Below are positions 1 through 9,312 of a DNA stretch of 49,904 nt, piece after piece; position 1 is the first letter of the stretch; each line of letters opens with the position of its first letter. A program made the translations under genes and the position numbers. Where the stretch lies: positions 1 through 49,904 of the forward strand of contig NZ_JANXSO010000049.1 of assembly GCF_025352645.1 (NCBI RefSeq), in the 5' to 3' direction. Below the pieces are notes generated by a model, which worked only from the letters and a program-made list of their open reading frames with translations, was not told the origin of the DNA and did no database searches. This DNA is from Iodobacter sp. GTDB lineage: Bacteria > Pseudomonadota > Gammaproteobacteria > Burkholderiales > Chitinibacteraceae.

Positions 1-118
1 GAACTCAGGCAAAGACAAGCCCTTTTGCATTTGGATGCCATTGACGGACATGATTCACCTCCGTAAAGCAGAACGTTCGTTCACTTTACGCCGCACGAAT
101 TGCTAAATCAAGGGTTCC

Positions 119-139
119 GGAGCAAGAGACATAATCAGG
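119..139 (-). repeat. Solitary end of the CCTGATTATGTCTCTT repeat family
   Basis: Read on the minus strand this segment begins CCTGATTATGTCTCTTGC, nearly identical to the repeat ends at 32958-32978 and 43306-43326. No partner arm is visible in the 118 bases to its left, so the other end may lie outside the window or be lost. An in-frame open stretch starts right at its edge (135), which suggests the repeat interrupts or abuts a decayed gene. Confidence 0.6.
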
Positions 140-414
140 TAAAATATTATTAGCCGCACATAAAAAATTTCATTACTCCGCGGGCAACATTGTTATATTA
201 AGCAGGCTTGGAAAAAAAGAACAGGCTAGCTCTGCATTTGAAAGTGAATATAAAGTAATTTCTGAAAAAGTTGTTTTTATCCTTGAATCGATGAAGCGCC
301 ATACATCATTTTAAAAAACATATTACCCTAGGAAATCGTAGCCACCACCAAGTAGGCATTGAATTGCAGGTCAATTTCCAGATTAAAGCACCTTGGTTTG
401 GCTTGTTGCCCTAA
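135..414 (+). pseudogene. Possible remnant of one or two decayed genes
   Basis: Two overlapping open stretches without start codons are visible. The first runs 135-314 (59 codons, ending in MKRHTSF then TAA). The second, in another frame, runs 295-414 and ends in KAPWFGLLP then TAA. Both have protein-like composition and neither has a ribosome binding site. The 5' edge coincides with a repeat end at 119-139, and a strong terminator lies 55 bases beyond the second stop. The simplest reading is a frameshifted, 5'-truncated gene remnant. The family is not recognised, and chance open frames cannot be excluded. Confidence 0.3.
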
Positions 415-468
415 TGAGATATAAAATAATAACTAGCTGATTCACCCCTACCTTTGGTATGGCATTGA

Positions 469-506
469 ATTAATACTCCTTATTAAACAAGGAGTATTAA
501 TTTTTT
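469..506 (+). terminator. Rho-independent terminator
   Basis: A perfect 13-bp stem (469-481 with 489-501) encloses a 7-base loop and is followed directly by a T run (501-506). It lies downstream of the decayed open stretches at 135-414, so it probably belonged to that lost gene. It also insulates the OsmC gene downstream. Confidence 0.8.
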
Positions 507-682
507 ATTGCTCCATTGTTACATATCTCTTGTAATACCCTTCACTCACTTGGCAATGAGCATTAAATTCAAGTTTGCTGTATATTTACGCCTTGCCAAT
601 CTAGATATTTGGCACCAAATTATTTGGGATGTTATTGAAGCCAAAGGCAATCATGCTCAAACACAACAAGGCATAAATCAAG

Positions 683-1165
683 ATGACCCAATATTGTGCC
701 GATATTTTATGGCTGCGTGGTGAACAAGACTTTATTGGCAATCAATATAGCAGAAAACATCTATTGCGCTTTGATGGCGGCTTAGAAATTCCCGGTTCTT
801 CATCACCCCACGTTGTGCCAATACCAATGTCGGATGCAAGTGCGCTTGATCCTGAAGAGGCATTTATTGCGTCAATCGCCAGTTGCCATATGCTTTGGTT
901 TCTTTCCATTGCCGCTAAAAACAAATTCTGTATTGATCGCTATTTTGATGCCGCTATAGGGTTAATGGAGAAAAATGCCGAAGGAAAAATAGCCATTACA
1001 GTGGTGACGCTTAGGCCAGAAATTATCTTTTCCGGCAAATACACGCCAAACCCAGAGCAAATTGATAAAATGCACCATCAGGCGCATGCCAATTGCTTTA
1101 TTGCTAATTCAGTCAAAACAGAAATACGCTGCGAGCCTGTTTATATAGCCGCTATTATTTCTTAG
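683..1165 (+). CDS. OsmC/Ohr-family protein
   Basis: This 160-residue protein matches the OsmC family of small thiol peroxidases, which reduce organic hydroperoxides in the cytoplasm. It has the family's two redox cysteines in the right settings: C68 in DPEEAFIASIASCHMLWFL and C138 in HHQAHANCFIANSVKTE. The N-terminal layout (RKHLLRFDGG, then a proline-rich loop) resembles the general OsmC subgroup more than true Ohr. The start at 683 keeps the usual N-terminal MTxYxAxIxW pattern; the Shine-Dalgarno sequence is weak (AAGG about 11 bases upstream). It stands alone between a terminator and a GNAT pseudogene. The substrate cannot be told from sequence. Confidence 0.88.
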   Translation: MTQYCADILWLRGEQDFIGNQYSRKHLLRFDGGLEIPGSSSPHVVPIPMSDASALDPEEAFIASIASCHMLWFLSIAAKNKFCIDRYFDAAIGLMEKNAEGKIAITVVTLRPEIIFSGKYTPNPEQIDKMHHQAHANCFIANSVKTEIRCEPVYIAAIIS

Positions 1166-1195
1166 CATTTCATTAGAATGACCTATAAGGTTTAT

Positions 1196-1617
1196 ATGCA
1201 TCACTCTTACGCTATTGATTTTAGGCTGTGGTCTGATTTACCTCCCCTCAATAAGCCGCTGTCCGCAATTTGGCCATTTCACAACAGCAAATTGAATATG
1301 CTGGCACAATTAAAGCCGCCATTGCTTTATGTGAAACGTCTCCATCATCTCATTTTTTAGAACTGGCTATTCTGCAATCGAAAGAAGTCATTGGATTTCT
1401 TTTATGTAAAATGCGGGCCGCTTGCTCCTGATTGGGGTGCCGCTGATTCCACCATTACTAGGCTTAGTCTGAAACCCAGCATATTGTACTTTCGGTGGAT
1501 ACAGAGAATACCAGCGCTATTCGCCCCTACCCTAAAGCGGGTTGGATCGATCATGGTGAGCACGTAGCTGGACGGATAGGCTGGGTTCGCTCTATGTCTT
1601 TGGCAATAAATCATTAA
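1196..1617 (+). pseudogene. Frameshifted GNAT acetyltransferase pseudogene
   Basis: Three pieces of one GNAT acetyltransferase can be read in order. The first is MHHSYAIDFRLWSDLP in frame 2 from 1196. The second is LAISQQQIEYAGTIKAAI onward in frame 1 from 1270, through KEVIGFLLCK. After in-frame stops at 1429 and 1444, the C-terminal part is VLSVDTENTSAIRPYPKAGW to SLAINH then TAA, frame 1, 1486-1617. That last part is the typical GNAT motif B (asparagine followed by A-x-x-x-Y-x-K-x-G-W). The acetyl-CoA loop (motif A, about 1410-1485) is scrambled, so the enzyme cannot be functional. It resembles a polyamine or amino-acid acetyltransferase, but the subfamily is uncertain. Confidence 0.7.
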
Positions 1618-1627
1618 TAGGTGCTCT

Positions 1628-2038
1628 ATGATTAAAAAAGTTGGCCCCACAATCGTTCCACCTAAACATCGCGCATCTTGCCACTGCGGTGCCGTGGTAT
1701 TAGAGCTTGATTTACCCAATGGCATTGTTGATCCACGGCGCTGTGATTGCTCTATTTGCCGTAGAAAAGGCGCGGTGATGGCGTCGATTGCTTTGGTGGA
1801 TATTAAAGTCATTCAAGGTGCGGATTCAATCAAGCTTTATCAATTTAATACCCATATGGCAAAGCATTATTTCTGTGGGCAATGCGGCATCTATACTCAT
1901 CATCAACGTAGATCAAACCCCGAACAATATGGTTTTAATGTTGGCTGCTTAGAAGGGATTAATCCCTATGATCTAGAAAATATACCGCTTAATGATGGGG
2001 TAAATCATCCTAATGATCGAGCCTCAACATCAATATGA
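1628..2038 (+). CDS. GFA/CENP-V family zinc-binding protein
   Basis: The 136-residue protein has the cysteine layout of the GFA (glutathione-dependent formaldehyde-activating enzyme-like) fold: C18 and C20 in CHCG, C39/C41/C44 in CDCSIC, C83 and C86 in CGQCG, and C107. These bind structural and catalytic zinc in the family. Most bacterial members have no proven substrate, and formaldehyde or glutathione activity should not be assumed. An AGGTG ribosome binding site lies just before the ATG. It starts 10 bases after the GNAT pseudogene stop, so the two may once have been co-transcribed. Confidence 0.88.
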   Translation: MIKKVGPTIVPPKHRASCHCGAVVLELDLPNGIVDPRRCDCSICRRKGAVMASIALVDIKVIQGADSIKLYQFNTHMAKHYFCGQCGIYTHHQRRSNPEQYGFNVGCLEGINPYDLENIPLNDGVNHPNDRASTSI

Positions 2039-2261
2039 CAAGCTAACCCCTGATTGCTGACTGATTCTTTTGGGCGCTTTTATCCGCAACTCTCGCCGCA
2101 ATCACCACTATCTTTGACAGGACGTAGATTCTGATTTGGCCATGCGGTTGCGCAAAATGGTTAGCCCACGAAAAACACCAAGCAGCCTCACATAACTAGG
2201 CTCGAATTGATGCAAGTTAGTGCAAAAAAAAACAAAGCCCCGTTATTATATGAGCGCCCAC

Positions 2262-2300
2262 AAAAAATGCCGCTCCCTATTAAAAGAGAGCGGCATTTTT
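2262..2300 (-). terminator. Terminator of the phasin gene
   Basis: A 9-bp stem (2267-2275 with 2288-2296) is extended by A and T runs on either side. On the minus strand it lies 10 bases after the phasin stop codon and is followed by Ts, so it works for that gene. It could act in both directions. Confidence 0.85.
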
Positions 2301-2310
2301 ATTTAATGAT

Positions 2311-2877
2311 TTAAGCAGTTGCTTTGGTATTCACTACTTTTGCGCCAGCTTCAGCAGCATTTACAGTTGCGCTTACTAATTCTGAGGTAATTTTTTGGCT
2401 AGTTTTAGTCACTGCATCGTAAGTGTTGCTTGCAGTTTCAACGACATTGCGTAGTGCATTTACAGCTACGCCAGAGCCAGCAGGTGCATTTGCAGTGGCT
2501 TTATCTAGTGTGGCAAGTAGGTTTTTGTTGAATTCTAAAACTTGTTCTTCGATCAGGCCATTCAGCTCTTTCTGTGTTGCGCTTGCAGCATCAAATACAT
2601 TGCGCGCCACAGACATGCTTTTTTCAACGGATGGCTGAGCCAGTTGACGTTGAAGCGCTACCAAGCCTTGTACATCTTTTACGCCAGACAGTGCTTTAGT
2701 GGTTTCTGCGTGTTCAGCAATCAAATCACGAGTGATGCTGATTTGCAGATTAACCAAACGCTCTACGCTGCTTAAAGCGATATTGGTAAAGCGCAGGGAT
2801 TTGTCCAGATTAGCTTGGCCAATATCAGTAAATTGAGCAGGATTGAATTGTGGGGCTTTAAATAGGTCTTTGAACAT
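2311..2877 (-). CDS. phaP: Phasin family protein (PHA granule coat)
   Basis: This 188-residue protein opens MFKDLFKAPQFNPAQFTDIGQ and is otherwise long amphipathic helix rich in Ala, Glu, Lys and Val, with no cysteine and no signal peptide. That is the pattern of the betaproteobacterial phasin family, proteins that coat intracellular polyhydroxyalkanoate granules and control their number and size. The ATG at 2877 is chosen over one ten codons upstream because GGAGAG lies 5 bases before it and because homologues start MF. Two copies of a putative PhaR operator lie just upstream, one overlapping the leader. A strong terminator follows. The symbol is the generic family name; other phasin paralogues may exist elsewhere in the genome. 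Confidence 0.9.
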   Translation of the reverse strand: MFKDLFKAPQFNPAQFTDIGQANLDKSLRFTNIALSSVERLVNLQISITRDLIAEHAETTKALSGVKDVQGLVALQRQLAQPSVEKSMSVARNVFDAASATQKELNGLIEEQVLEFNKNLLATLDKATANAPAGSGVAVNALRNVVETASNTYDAVTKTSQKITSELVSATVNAAEAGAKVVNTKATA

Positions 2878-2891
2878 GGTGATCTCTCCGG

Positions 2892-2967
2892 TTGTGCAGT
2901 GCAACAATGCAATTCATTATGAGTGCAATGAATACGGAGAGTCAAACTATTTTGTGCAGTGCAACAA
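2892..2967 (-). promoter_or_regulatory. Twin PhaR-like operators upstream of the phasin gene
   Basis: The 16-mer TTGTGCAGTGCAACAA occurs exactly at 2892-2907 and again at 2952-2967, 60 bases apart. It is near-palindromic around TGCA half-sites. PhaR, the PHA-responsive repressor of phasin genes in betaproteobacteria and Paracoccus, is known to bind TGC-rich sites in phaP promoters, so these fit autoregulated phasin control. A further TGCAATG half-site lies between them. Assignment to PhaR is inferred; phaR itself is not in the window. Confidence 0.7.
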
Positions 2968-2996
2968 AATATTCGGATTATTAACAACTAACTCGC

Positions 2997-3182
2997 CTAA
3001 GCCCTTGTATCTACGCTATTTCCTAGGGCTGCTGGATTGTTGTATTTAGGTGCATCAGGCACTGCAGCCAGCAAACTTAGCGCGGATTGCGCTTGGATAT
3101 CGTTAGATTTTTTGGCCATGAGCAAGGCCGCTGCATTTTGGGTGGCGGCGCTAGCGCCAGCGCTTACGGTTGAAACATCCAT
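2997..3182 (-). CDS. YjfB-family putative motility protein
   Basis: A 61-residue protein starting MDVSTVSAGASAATQ, with the conserved centre DIQAQSALSLLAAVP and C-terminus NPAALGNSVD. This is the pattern of the small YjfB family, annotated as putative motility protein because it is found in flagellated bacteria; its molecular role is unknown. AGGTGAT precedes the ATG. The gene stands alone, upstream of the phasin on the same strand but separated by the phasin's regulatory region. No clear FliA promoter (TAAA then GCCGATAA) was seen in the 200 bases upstream. Confidence 0.8.
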   Translation of the reverse strand: MDVSTVSAGASAATQNAAALLMAKKSNDIQAQSALSLLAAVPDAPKYNNPAALGNSVDTRA

Positions 3183-3413
3183 AGATCACCTGTTTGAGAA
3201 AGGATTTGGAGTTTGGTCATTATAGCCATTGCGTAGGCTCTGTTAAAGTTTGTTTTGTAAATGCCGCTGCATGTTTTACCAACACTCGTATTTTTGCCTC
3301 AAGATTTAAAAAAATGTCAACAGCGTTTTAGCTCAAGCCATGCCGTTTAGAGCGTGAAATTATCTCCTTCATCTTTGAGTGGCGATATGGCTTTTGAGTG
3401 ATAAAATACACGG

Positions 3414-6400
3414 ATGAATTTGCCCTCCATGCTGAGCGACTCCGTCGTACGCTATATCCACTTACGCCTCCATTCCGAGTTTTCAGTTACCGACGGCATC
3501 GTACGTCTAGATGATGCGGTTAAAGCCGCTAAGTCTGGAGGCATGCCTGCGCTTGGGGTTTCGGATTTAATGAACCTCTTTGGCATCGTCAAACACTATA
3601 AGGCTTGCCGCGAAGCGGGGATCAAGCCCATTGTGGGGGTGGATGCTTGGATAGAAAATCCTGACGAAAGAGATGCGCCCTTTCGCGTCTTATTGATTTG
3701 TAAAAGCCGTGCAGGTTATGGCCGCCTTTGCGATCTTTTATCTAATGCCTTTCGTAATAATCAATATCGTGGCCGTGCCGAGCTTAAAAAAGAATGGTTA
3801 ACGGAAGGCGACAATAGCCAGCTGATTTGCCTATCTGGTGCAGCTTTAGGCGAAATTGGCCAGTTATTGATTGGCGGTCAATACGATGCCGCACTGGCCG
3901 CTGCACGCTGGTGGGCAGCTACTTTTCCTGATAGCTTTTACCTTGAGCTACAGCGCACGGGCTTCCCTAGCGCCGAGCCAAGCCTGCAAGGCCATTTGGA
4001 TTTAGCCTCCGATCTTGATTTGCCGGTGGTGGCCACCCATCCCGTGCAGTTTATGGATCGGGATGATTACAAGGCGCACGAGGCCCGCGTTTGTATTGCC
4101 GAGGGCAATATGGTGGCGGATAAGCGCCGCCCGCGTTTATTTACAGAGGAACAATATTTTAAATCTGCAGCTGAAATGGCCGAGCTATTTGCGGATATTC
4201 CAGAGGCGCTACTTAATACAGTGGCTATTGCCGAGCGGTGTAATTTAACCATCGTCCTAGGTAAAAACTATCTGCCGGATTTTCCAACGCCAGACGGAAT
4301 GACGCTCGATGATTTCCTGATTTTTGAGGCCAAGCGTGGCTTAGAAGAGCGGCTGCTGCTGCTCTATCCAGATCAGGAAAAGCGTGATGCAGAGCGCCCG
4401 CGCTATCTGGATCGGCTTAAGTTTGAAACCGATACCATCGTGCAAATGGGGTTTCCCGGCTATTTCTTGATCGTGGCCGATTTTATTTACTGGGGGAAAC
4501 GCAACGGCTGTCCGGTCGGCCCTGGCCGCGGCTCAGGTGCGGGCTCCTTAGTGGCGTACAGCCTTGGTATTACGGATATCGACCCCACCGCCTACGCCCT
4601 GCTGTTTGAGCGGTTTTTGAACCCTGAACGCGTTTCCATGCCCGATTTCGATATCGATTTTTGCCAAGAAAACCGCTGGCGAGTGATCGAATACGTGCGC
4701 GAAAAATACGGCGTTGAGGCGGTAAGCCAAATTGCCACCTTCGGCACGATGGCAGCCAAAGCCGTCGTGCGCGACGTTGGCCGCGTGTTAGATCTGCCGT
4801 ATATGTTTTGTGATGGCTTATCCAAGCTGATCCCTGCCGCACCTGGTAAGCAATATAGCCTTGATGACGCACTAGAAATGGAGCCCATCTTAAAACAGCG
4901 CGTAGAAAACGAAGACGAGGTTAAAGAGCTGTGGGTGCTGGCTAAAAAGCTAGAAGGCCTTACGCGTAATATCGGCATGCACGCTGGGGGCGTTTTGATT
5001 GCGCCGGGCAAGATCACCGATTTTTGCCCCATTTATCTGGCGTCTGGCGCGGATTCCGCACCGGTTTCGATGCTAGATAAAGACGACGTTGAAAAAGTGG
5101 GCTTAGTTAAGTTCGACTTTTTGGGTTTGCGCAACTTAACCATTATCGAGTTAGCGCTGAATTACATTCGCACCATGGAAGGCAGCGCCCCCGACTTAAT
5201 GCTCTTGGGCTTTGAAGACCCCGCCGCTTATAAAATATTTAGGGATGCCAATACCACCGCCGTATTTCAGGTGGAATCGGATGGAATGAAACGCCTTTTA
5301 GCCAAGCTAAAACCCGATCGTTTTGAAGATATTATTGCGGTATTGGCGCTCTATCGCCCAGGCCCTTTGGGCTCAGGCATGGTTGATACCTTTATCAACC
5401 GTAAGAATAAACTGGAAGAAGTCGATTATTTTCACCCTGATTTAACGGCGTGTCTCGACCCCACTTACGGCGTGATCGTGTATCAAGAGCAGGTGATGCA
5501 AATCTCGCAGATTATCGGCGGCTACACCCTTGGCGGGGCGGATATGTTGCGCCGCGCCATGGGTAAGAAAAAAGCCGAAGAGATGGCCGAGCACCGCGAG
5601 AAAATCGCCCAAGGGGCCGCGCTCAAAGGCTACGATCCCAAGCTTGCTGAGCAGCTATTTGACTTGATGGCTAAGTTTGCCGAATACGGGTTTAATAAAT
5701 CCCACACGGCCGCCTATGCGGTAGTTTCCTACCATACGGCATGGCTAAAAGCGCATCACTGCGCGGCGTTTATGGCCGCCACTATGAGCTCGGAGCTCGA
5801 CAACACCGATCAGCTTAAAGTGTTTTACGACGATAGCGTTGAAACCAACAAGCTGATTTTATTGCCGCCGGATGTTAACCATAGCTTTCATAAATTTGTA
5901 CCTGTTTCACGTAAGGAAATTCGCTATGCCCTCGGTGCAATCAAGGGCGTAGGGGAATCTGCAGTACAGATGATTGTCCGTGAACGTGAAACCAACGGCC
6001 CTTTCACAGATTTATATGATTTTTGCCATCGTACTGAAAAGCGCGAAGTCAATAAACGTACAGTAGAAGCGCTGATTCGTGCCGGTGCATTTGATAAAAT
6101 TGATCCACATCGTGCTCGCCTCATGGCCAATGTGGAACAAGCAATGGCACTGGCCGAAAGTGACGCGGCCAATAAAAATCAATCTAGTCTATTTGATATG
6201 CTAGAAGCCGTTGATGTACCGCAAGTGGCTGTGCTTGAAGTACCGGAATGGGATGAGCGAGTAAAGCTTGCCGAAGAAAAAAATGCCGTTGGTTTTTATA
6301 TTTCTGGCCACCCTTTTGATGCGCACGCCAAAGGAATTCGTCAGTTCATTAAATCATCTTTAGAGCGGTTAGAGCCAAGCCGCACTCCGCAAATGATTGC

Positions 6401-6875
6401 CGGCATTGTTAGCGCCTTGCGGATTAAAAACGGCGACCGAGGCCGCATGGCTTTTGTGACTTTAGATGATGGCAAATCGCGCCGCGATGTCACGGTTTAT
6501 TCTGAAGTATTTGAAGCCAACCGGAACAAAATCAAAGAAGACACCCTCTTAGTCATCGAGGGTAAGATTTCTGAAGATCGCTTTTCAGGAGGCTTACGCA
6601 TTATTGCCGATACTATTTATGATATCGCCGAAGCACGCAGCCGCTTTGCACGCAGCATGACACTAGCAATGAAACAAGGCATGGATGCTCAGCGTCTTAA
6701 AAGCTTGCTAACATTACATCGCGGCGGCGAATGCCCCGTTGAAGTGGATTACCAAAATACCGATGCGGCATGTATCTTGTCACTGGGTGAAAGCTGGCGA
6801 ATAACATTGCGCGATGAGTTGCTGGCAGAGTTGAAAAGCTGGCTAGGCAATGAAGGGGTTTCTATTAAGTTTTAA
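3414..6875 (+). CDS. dnaE: DNA polymerase III alpha subunit
   Basis: The 1153-residue protein is the replicative polymerase catalytic subunit, of normal length for DnaE. The N-terminal PHP domain begins HLRLHSEFSVTDGIVRL (about 16-32). The polymerase active site carries PDFDIDF (about 410-416) with the catalytic aspartates. YGVIVYQEQVMQISQ and GGADMLRRAMGKKK mark the fingers region. A helix-hairpin-helix region (FTDLYDFCHR) and a C-terminal OB fold (IVSALRIKNGDRGRMAFVTLDD) follow. The first ATG (3414) has no Shine-Dalgarno sequence, and a TAAAAT hexamer ends 6 bases upstream; the ATG at 3429 is an alternative. No neighbour is obviously co-transcribed. Confidence 0.97.
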   Translation: MNLPSMLSDSVVRYIHLRLHSEFSVTDGIVRLDDAVKAAKSGGMPALGVSDLMNLFGIVKHYKACREAGIKPIVGVDAWIENPDERDAPFRVLLICKSRAGYGRLCDLLSNAFRNNQYRGRAELKKEWLTEGDNSQLICLSGAALGEIGQLLIGGQYDAALAAARWWAATFPDSFYLELQRTGFPSAEPSLQGHLDLASDLDLPVVATHPVQFMDRDDYKAHEARVCIAEGNMVADKRRPRLFTEEQYFKSAAEMAELFADIPEALLNTVAIAERCNLTIVLGKNYLPDFPTPDGMTLDDFLIFEAKRGLEERLLLLYPDQEKRDAERPRYLDRLKFETDTIVQMGFPGYFLIVADFIYWGKRNGCPVGPGRGSGAGSLVAYSLGITDIDPTAYALLFERFLNPERVSMPDFDIDFCQENRWRVIEYVREKYGVEAVSQIATFGTMAAKAVVRDVGRVLDLPYMFCDGLSKLIPAAPGKQYSLDDALEMEPILKQRVENEDEVKELWVLAKKLEGLTRNIGMHAGGVLIAPGKITDFCPIYLASGADSAPVSMLDKDDVEKVGLVKFDFLGLRNLTIIELALNYIRTMEGSAPDLMLLGFEDPAAYKIFRDANTTAVFQVESDGMKRLLAKLKPDRFEDIIAVLALYRPGPLGSGMVDTFINRKNKLEEVDYFHPDLTACLDPTYGVIVYQEQVMQISQIIGGYTLGGADMLRRAMGKKKAEEMAEHREKIAQGAALKGYDPKLAEQLFDLMAKFAEYGFNKSHTAAYAVVSYHTAWLKAHHCAAFMAATMSSELDNTDQLKVFYDDSVETNKLILLPPDVNHSFHKFVPVSRKEIRYALGAIKGVGESAVQMIVRERETNGPFTDLYDFCHRTEKREVNKRTVEALIRAGAFDKIDPHRARLMANVEQAMALAESDAANKNQSSLFDMLEAVDVPQVAVLEVPEWDERVKLAEEKNAVGFYISGHPFDAHAKGIRQFIKSSLERLEPSRTPQMIAGIVSALRIKNGDRGRMAFVTLDDGKSRRDVTVYSEVFEANRNKIKEDTLLVIEGKISEDRFSGGLRIIADTIYDIAEARSRFARSMTLAMKQGMDAQRLKSLLTLHRGGECPVEVDYQNTDAACILSLGESWRITLRDELLAELKSWLGNEGVSIKF

Positions 6876-7026
6876 ATGTAATTCTAACAACTACTGAAAC
6901 ACCTGATTACAACATGCTTAAAGAAAGCATCTACTTAGAAGCGTGCATAGAACAACAGCTAATAAGCATTGATGCGAGAGCATACACACTTTCAATAGAA
7001 CAACACTTTTGACAAGGGATACAAAT

Positions 7027-9297
7027 ATGGACGAAGAAATTCGCAAGAAAGCCCTCGAATATCACCGCTTTCCTAAACCAGGTAAAATTCAGGTTATGCC
7101 AACCAAGGCATTATCTAGCCAACGTGATTTAGCACTGGCCTACTCCCCTGGTGTTGCGGCTGCATGCGATGCCATCGTTGAAGACCCTAGCGAAGCACGC
7201 AATCTCACTGCGCGTGGCAATTTAGTTGCGGTCATCACCAATGGCACTGCAGTACTTGGCTTGGGTGATATTGGCCCGTTAGCGAGCAAGCCGGTTATGG
7301 AAGGCAAAGGCGTTTTATTTAAAAAATTCGCCGGTATTGATGTTTTTGACATTGAAATTGAAGAAAAAGACCCCGTAAAACTCGTTGAAATCATTGCCTC
7401 ATTAGAGCCAACTTTCGGCGGGATTAACTTAGAAGACATTAAAGCACCTGAGTGCTTTTATGTGGAAAAAATGCTGCGTGAACGGATGAAAATCCCTGTT
7501 TTTCACGATGACCAGCACGGCACCGCCATTATTGTTGGCGCGGCGGTTAAAAACGGCCTACGCTTAATTGGCAAGAAAATTGCAGACGTAAAACTGGTCG
7601 CCTCAGGTGCCGGTGCAGCAGCCATTGCTTGTCTCGATTTATTGGTTTCATTGGGTGTAACACGTAGCAATGTGACGGTTTGTGATTCTAAAGGCGTGAT
7701 TTATGTTGGTCGCGGCCCCTTAGATGAAACCAAGCAGCGCTATGCCCAAACCACCGAAGCCCGCACCTTAAAAGAAGCGCTCGTTGGCGCAGATATTTTC
7801 TTGGGTTTATCCGGCGCTGGCCTCGTCACTGGCGACATGATTTTACAAATGTCCGCCACACCGCTGATCTTGGCCTTGGCCAATCCTGACCCAGAAATCA
7901 CCCCGCCCGATGCACGCGCTGCACGCAGCGATGCCATTGTGTGTACTGGCCGCTCGGATTATCCAAACCAAGTAAACAATGTACTTTGTTTCCCGTTTAT
8001 CTTCCGTGGCGCGCTTGATGTTGGTGCCACCACTATTAACGAAGAAATGAAGCACGCAGCCGTCAACGCGATTGCGGAACTCGCCCATGCGGAGCAATCG
8101 GACGTAGTAGCTGATGCTTACGGCGGCCAAAATCTGAGCTTTGGCCCTGATTATTTGATTCCAAAACCATTCGATCCACGTCTAATTATCAAAATCGCTC
8201 CTGCTGTTGCGCGCGCGGCTATGGAGTCTGGCGTGGCAACTCGCCCGATTGAAGATTGGGGCGTGTATATCGAAGAGCTGACGCAGTTTGTTTATAAGTC
8301 CAACTTATTTATGCGTCCTGTATTTACCGCAGCGAAAAAAGCCAATAAACGGGTTATTTTCTGCGAAGGCGAAGATGAGCGCGTCTTGCATGCGGTGCAA
8401 GAAGTAGTCGATATGGGTGTTTGCCGCCCAATTATCATTGGCCGCCCTGCGATTATCGAAAACCGTATCGAAAAACTCGGTTTACGCATCAAGGCGGGCG
8501 TCGATTTTGAGTTGTGCAACCAAGAAGACGATCCACGTTTCCGCGAATACTGGATGCAATATCACTCCATTATGGAGCGTCGCGGTGTTGCTGAAGAATT
8601 AGCAAAAGCGGAAGTTCGCCGTAAAACCACGCTCATTGGCGCTTTAATGCTAAAACGTGGCGAAGCAGATGCAATGATTTGTGGTACTTATGGCCAATAC
8701 CAACGCCATCACTGGTATGTTAGTAATGTGCTTGGCTTACAAAGCGGCGCAAAAGTCACTGCGGCAATGAATGCCCTATTACTGCCTACCGGCAATGTAT
8801 TCATTACCGATACTTACGTTAATCATGATCCAAATCCAGAAGAGCTTGCTGAAATCACGCTAATGGCGGCGGATACGGTACGTAAATTTGGCATACAGCC
8901 TAAGGTGGCGTTATTAAGCCACTCAAACTTTGGCAGCATGGATACGCCTTCGGCGCGTAAGATGCGTGCAACTTTAGCCATTTTACGTGAACGTGCACCC
9001 GATCTAGAAGTAGATGGCGAAATGCACGGCGATGCCGCGCTTTCTAGCACCGTGCGCCAACAGGTATTCCCAAATTCAACGCTAAAAGGTGAAGCTAATC
9101 TATTGATTATGCCTAATCTGGATTCCGCAAATATCTCTTTCAATTTATTGAAAATGACATGCGGCGATGGCGTGACGATTGGGCCGATGTTAATGGGCTT
9201 AGCTGCTCCGGTGCATATCCTTACACCAACGGCATCGGTGCGCCGTATCGTTAATATGGCGGCTTTAGCTGCGGTTGAAGCGGCGGCAAAAGACTAA
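7027..9297 (+). CDS. maeB: NADP-dependent malic enzyme with phosphotransacetylase-like domain
   Basis: This 756-residue protein converts malate to pyruvate and CO2 with reduction of NADP. The N-terminal half is malic enzyme ([12 protein letters not shown], the [12 protein letters not shown] nucleotide region, [14 protein letters not shown], and [12 protein letters not shown]). From about residue 430 it continues as a phosphate acetyltransferase-like domain ([54 protein letters not shown]). In MaeB proteins that domain is known to be regulatory, sensing acetyl-CoA. The ATG at 7027 with AAGGGA upstream is preferred to the in-frame TTG at 7009. It supplies pyruvate and NADPH, which fits the PHA-related genes nearby. 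Confidence 0.95.
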   Translation: MDEEIRKKALEYHRFPKPGKIQVMPTKALSSQRDLALAYSPGVAAACDAIVEDPSEARNLTARGNLVAVITNGTAVLGLGDIGPLASKPVMEGKGVLFKKFAGIDVFDIEIEEKDPVKLVEIIASLEPTFGGINLEDIKAPECFYVEKMLRERMKIPVFHDDQHGTAIIVGAAVKNGLRLIGKKIADVKLVASGAGAAAIACLDLLVSLGVTRSNVTVCDSKGVIYVGRGPLDETKQRYAQTTEARTLKEALVGADIFLGLSGAGLVTGDMILQMSATPLILALANPDPEITPPDARAARSDAIVCTGRSDYPNQVNNVLCFPFIFRGALDVGATTINEEMKHAAVNAIAELAHAEQSDVVADAYGGQNLSFGPDYLIPKPFDPRLIIKIAPAVARAAMESGVATRPIEDWGVYIEELTQFVYKSNLFMRPVFTAAKKANKRVIFCEGEDERVLHAVQEVVDMGVCRPIIIGRPAIIENRIEKLGLRIKAGVDFELCNQEDDPRFREYWMQYHSIMERRGVAEELAKAEVRRKTTLIGALMLKRGEADAMICGTYGQYQRHHWYVSNVLGLQSGAKVTAAMNALLLPTGNVFITDTYVNHDPNPEELAEITLMAADTVRKFGIQPKVALLSHSNFGSMDTPSARKMRATLAILRERAPDLEVDGEMHGDAALSSTVRQQVFPNSTLKGEANLLIMPNLDSANISFNLLKMTCGDGVTIGPMLMGLAAPVHILTPTASVRRIVNMAALAAVEAAAKD

Positions 9298-9312
9298 ACA
9301 AAGCAAGATGAT

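Noticed and set aside
1-105. Open frames running in from the left edge (stops at 64-66 and 103-105)
   Set aside because: Two different frames are open and neither looks like a known protein end; too short to call.
508-723. 71-codon plus-strand ORF before and overlapping the OsmC gene
   Set aside because: It overlaps the OsmC start in another frame, begins inside the terminator trail, and has no ribosome site or recognisable family.
1402-1812. 136-codon minus-strand ORF
   Set aside because: It is antisense to the GNAT pseudogene and the GFA gene, both of which have clear family motifs.
2772-2987. 71-codon minus-strand ORF overlapping the phasin start
   Set aside because: It runs through the operator region in a different frame from the phasin and has no protein character.
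8292-8519. Possibility that the second half of maeB is a separate pta gene
   Set aside because: The frame is continuous, and a PTA-like C-terminal domain is normal for MaeB.
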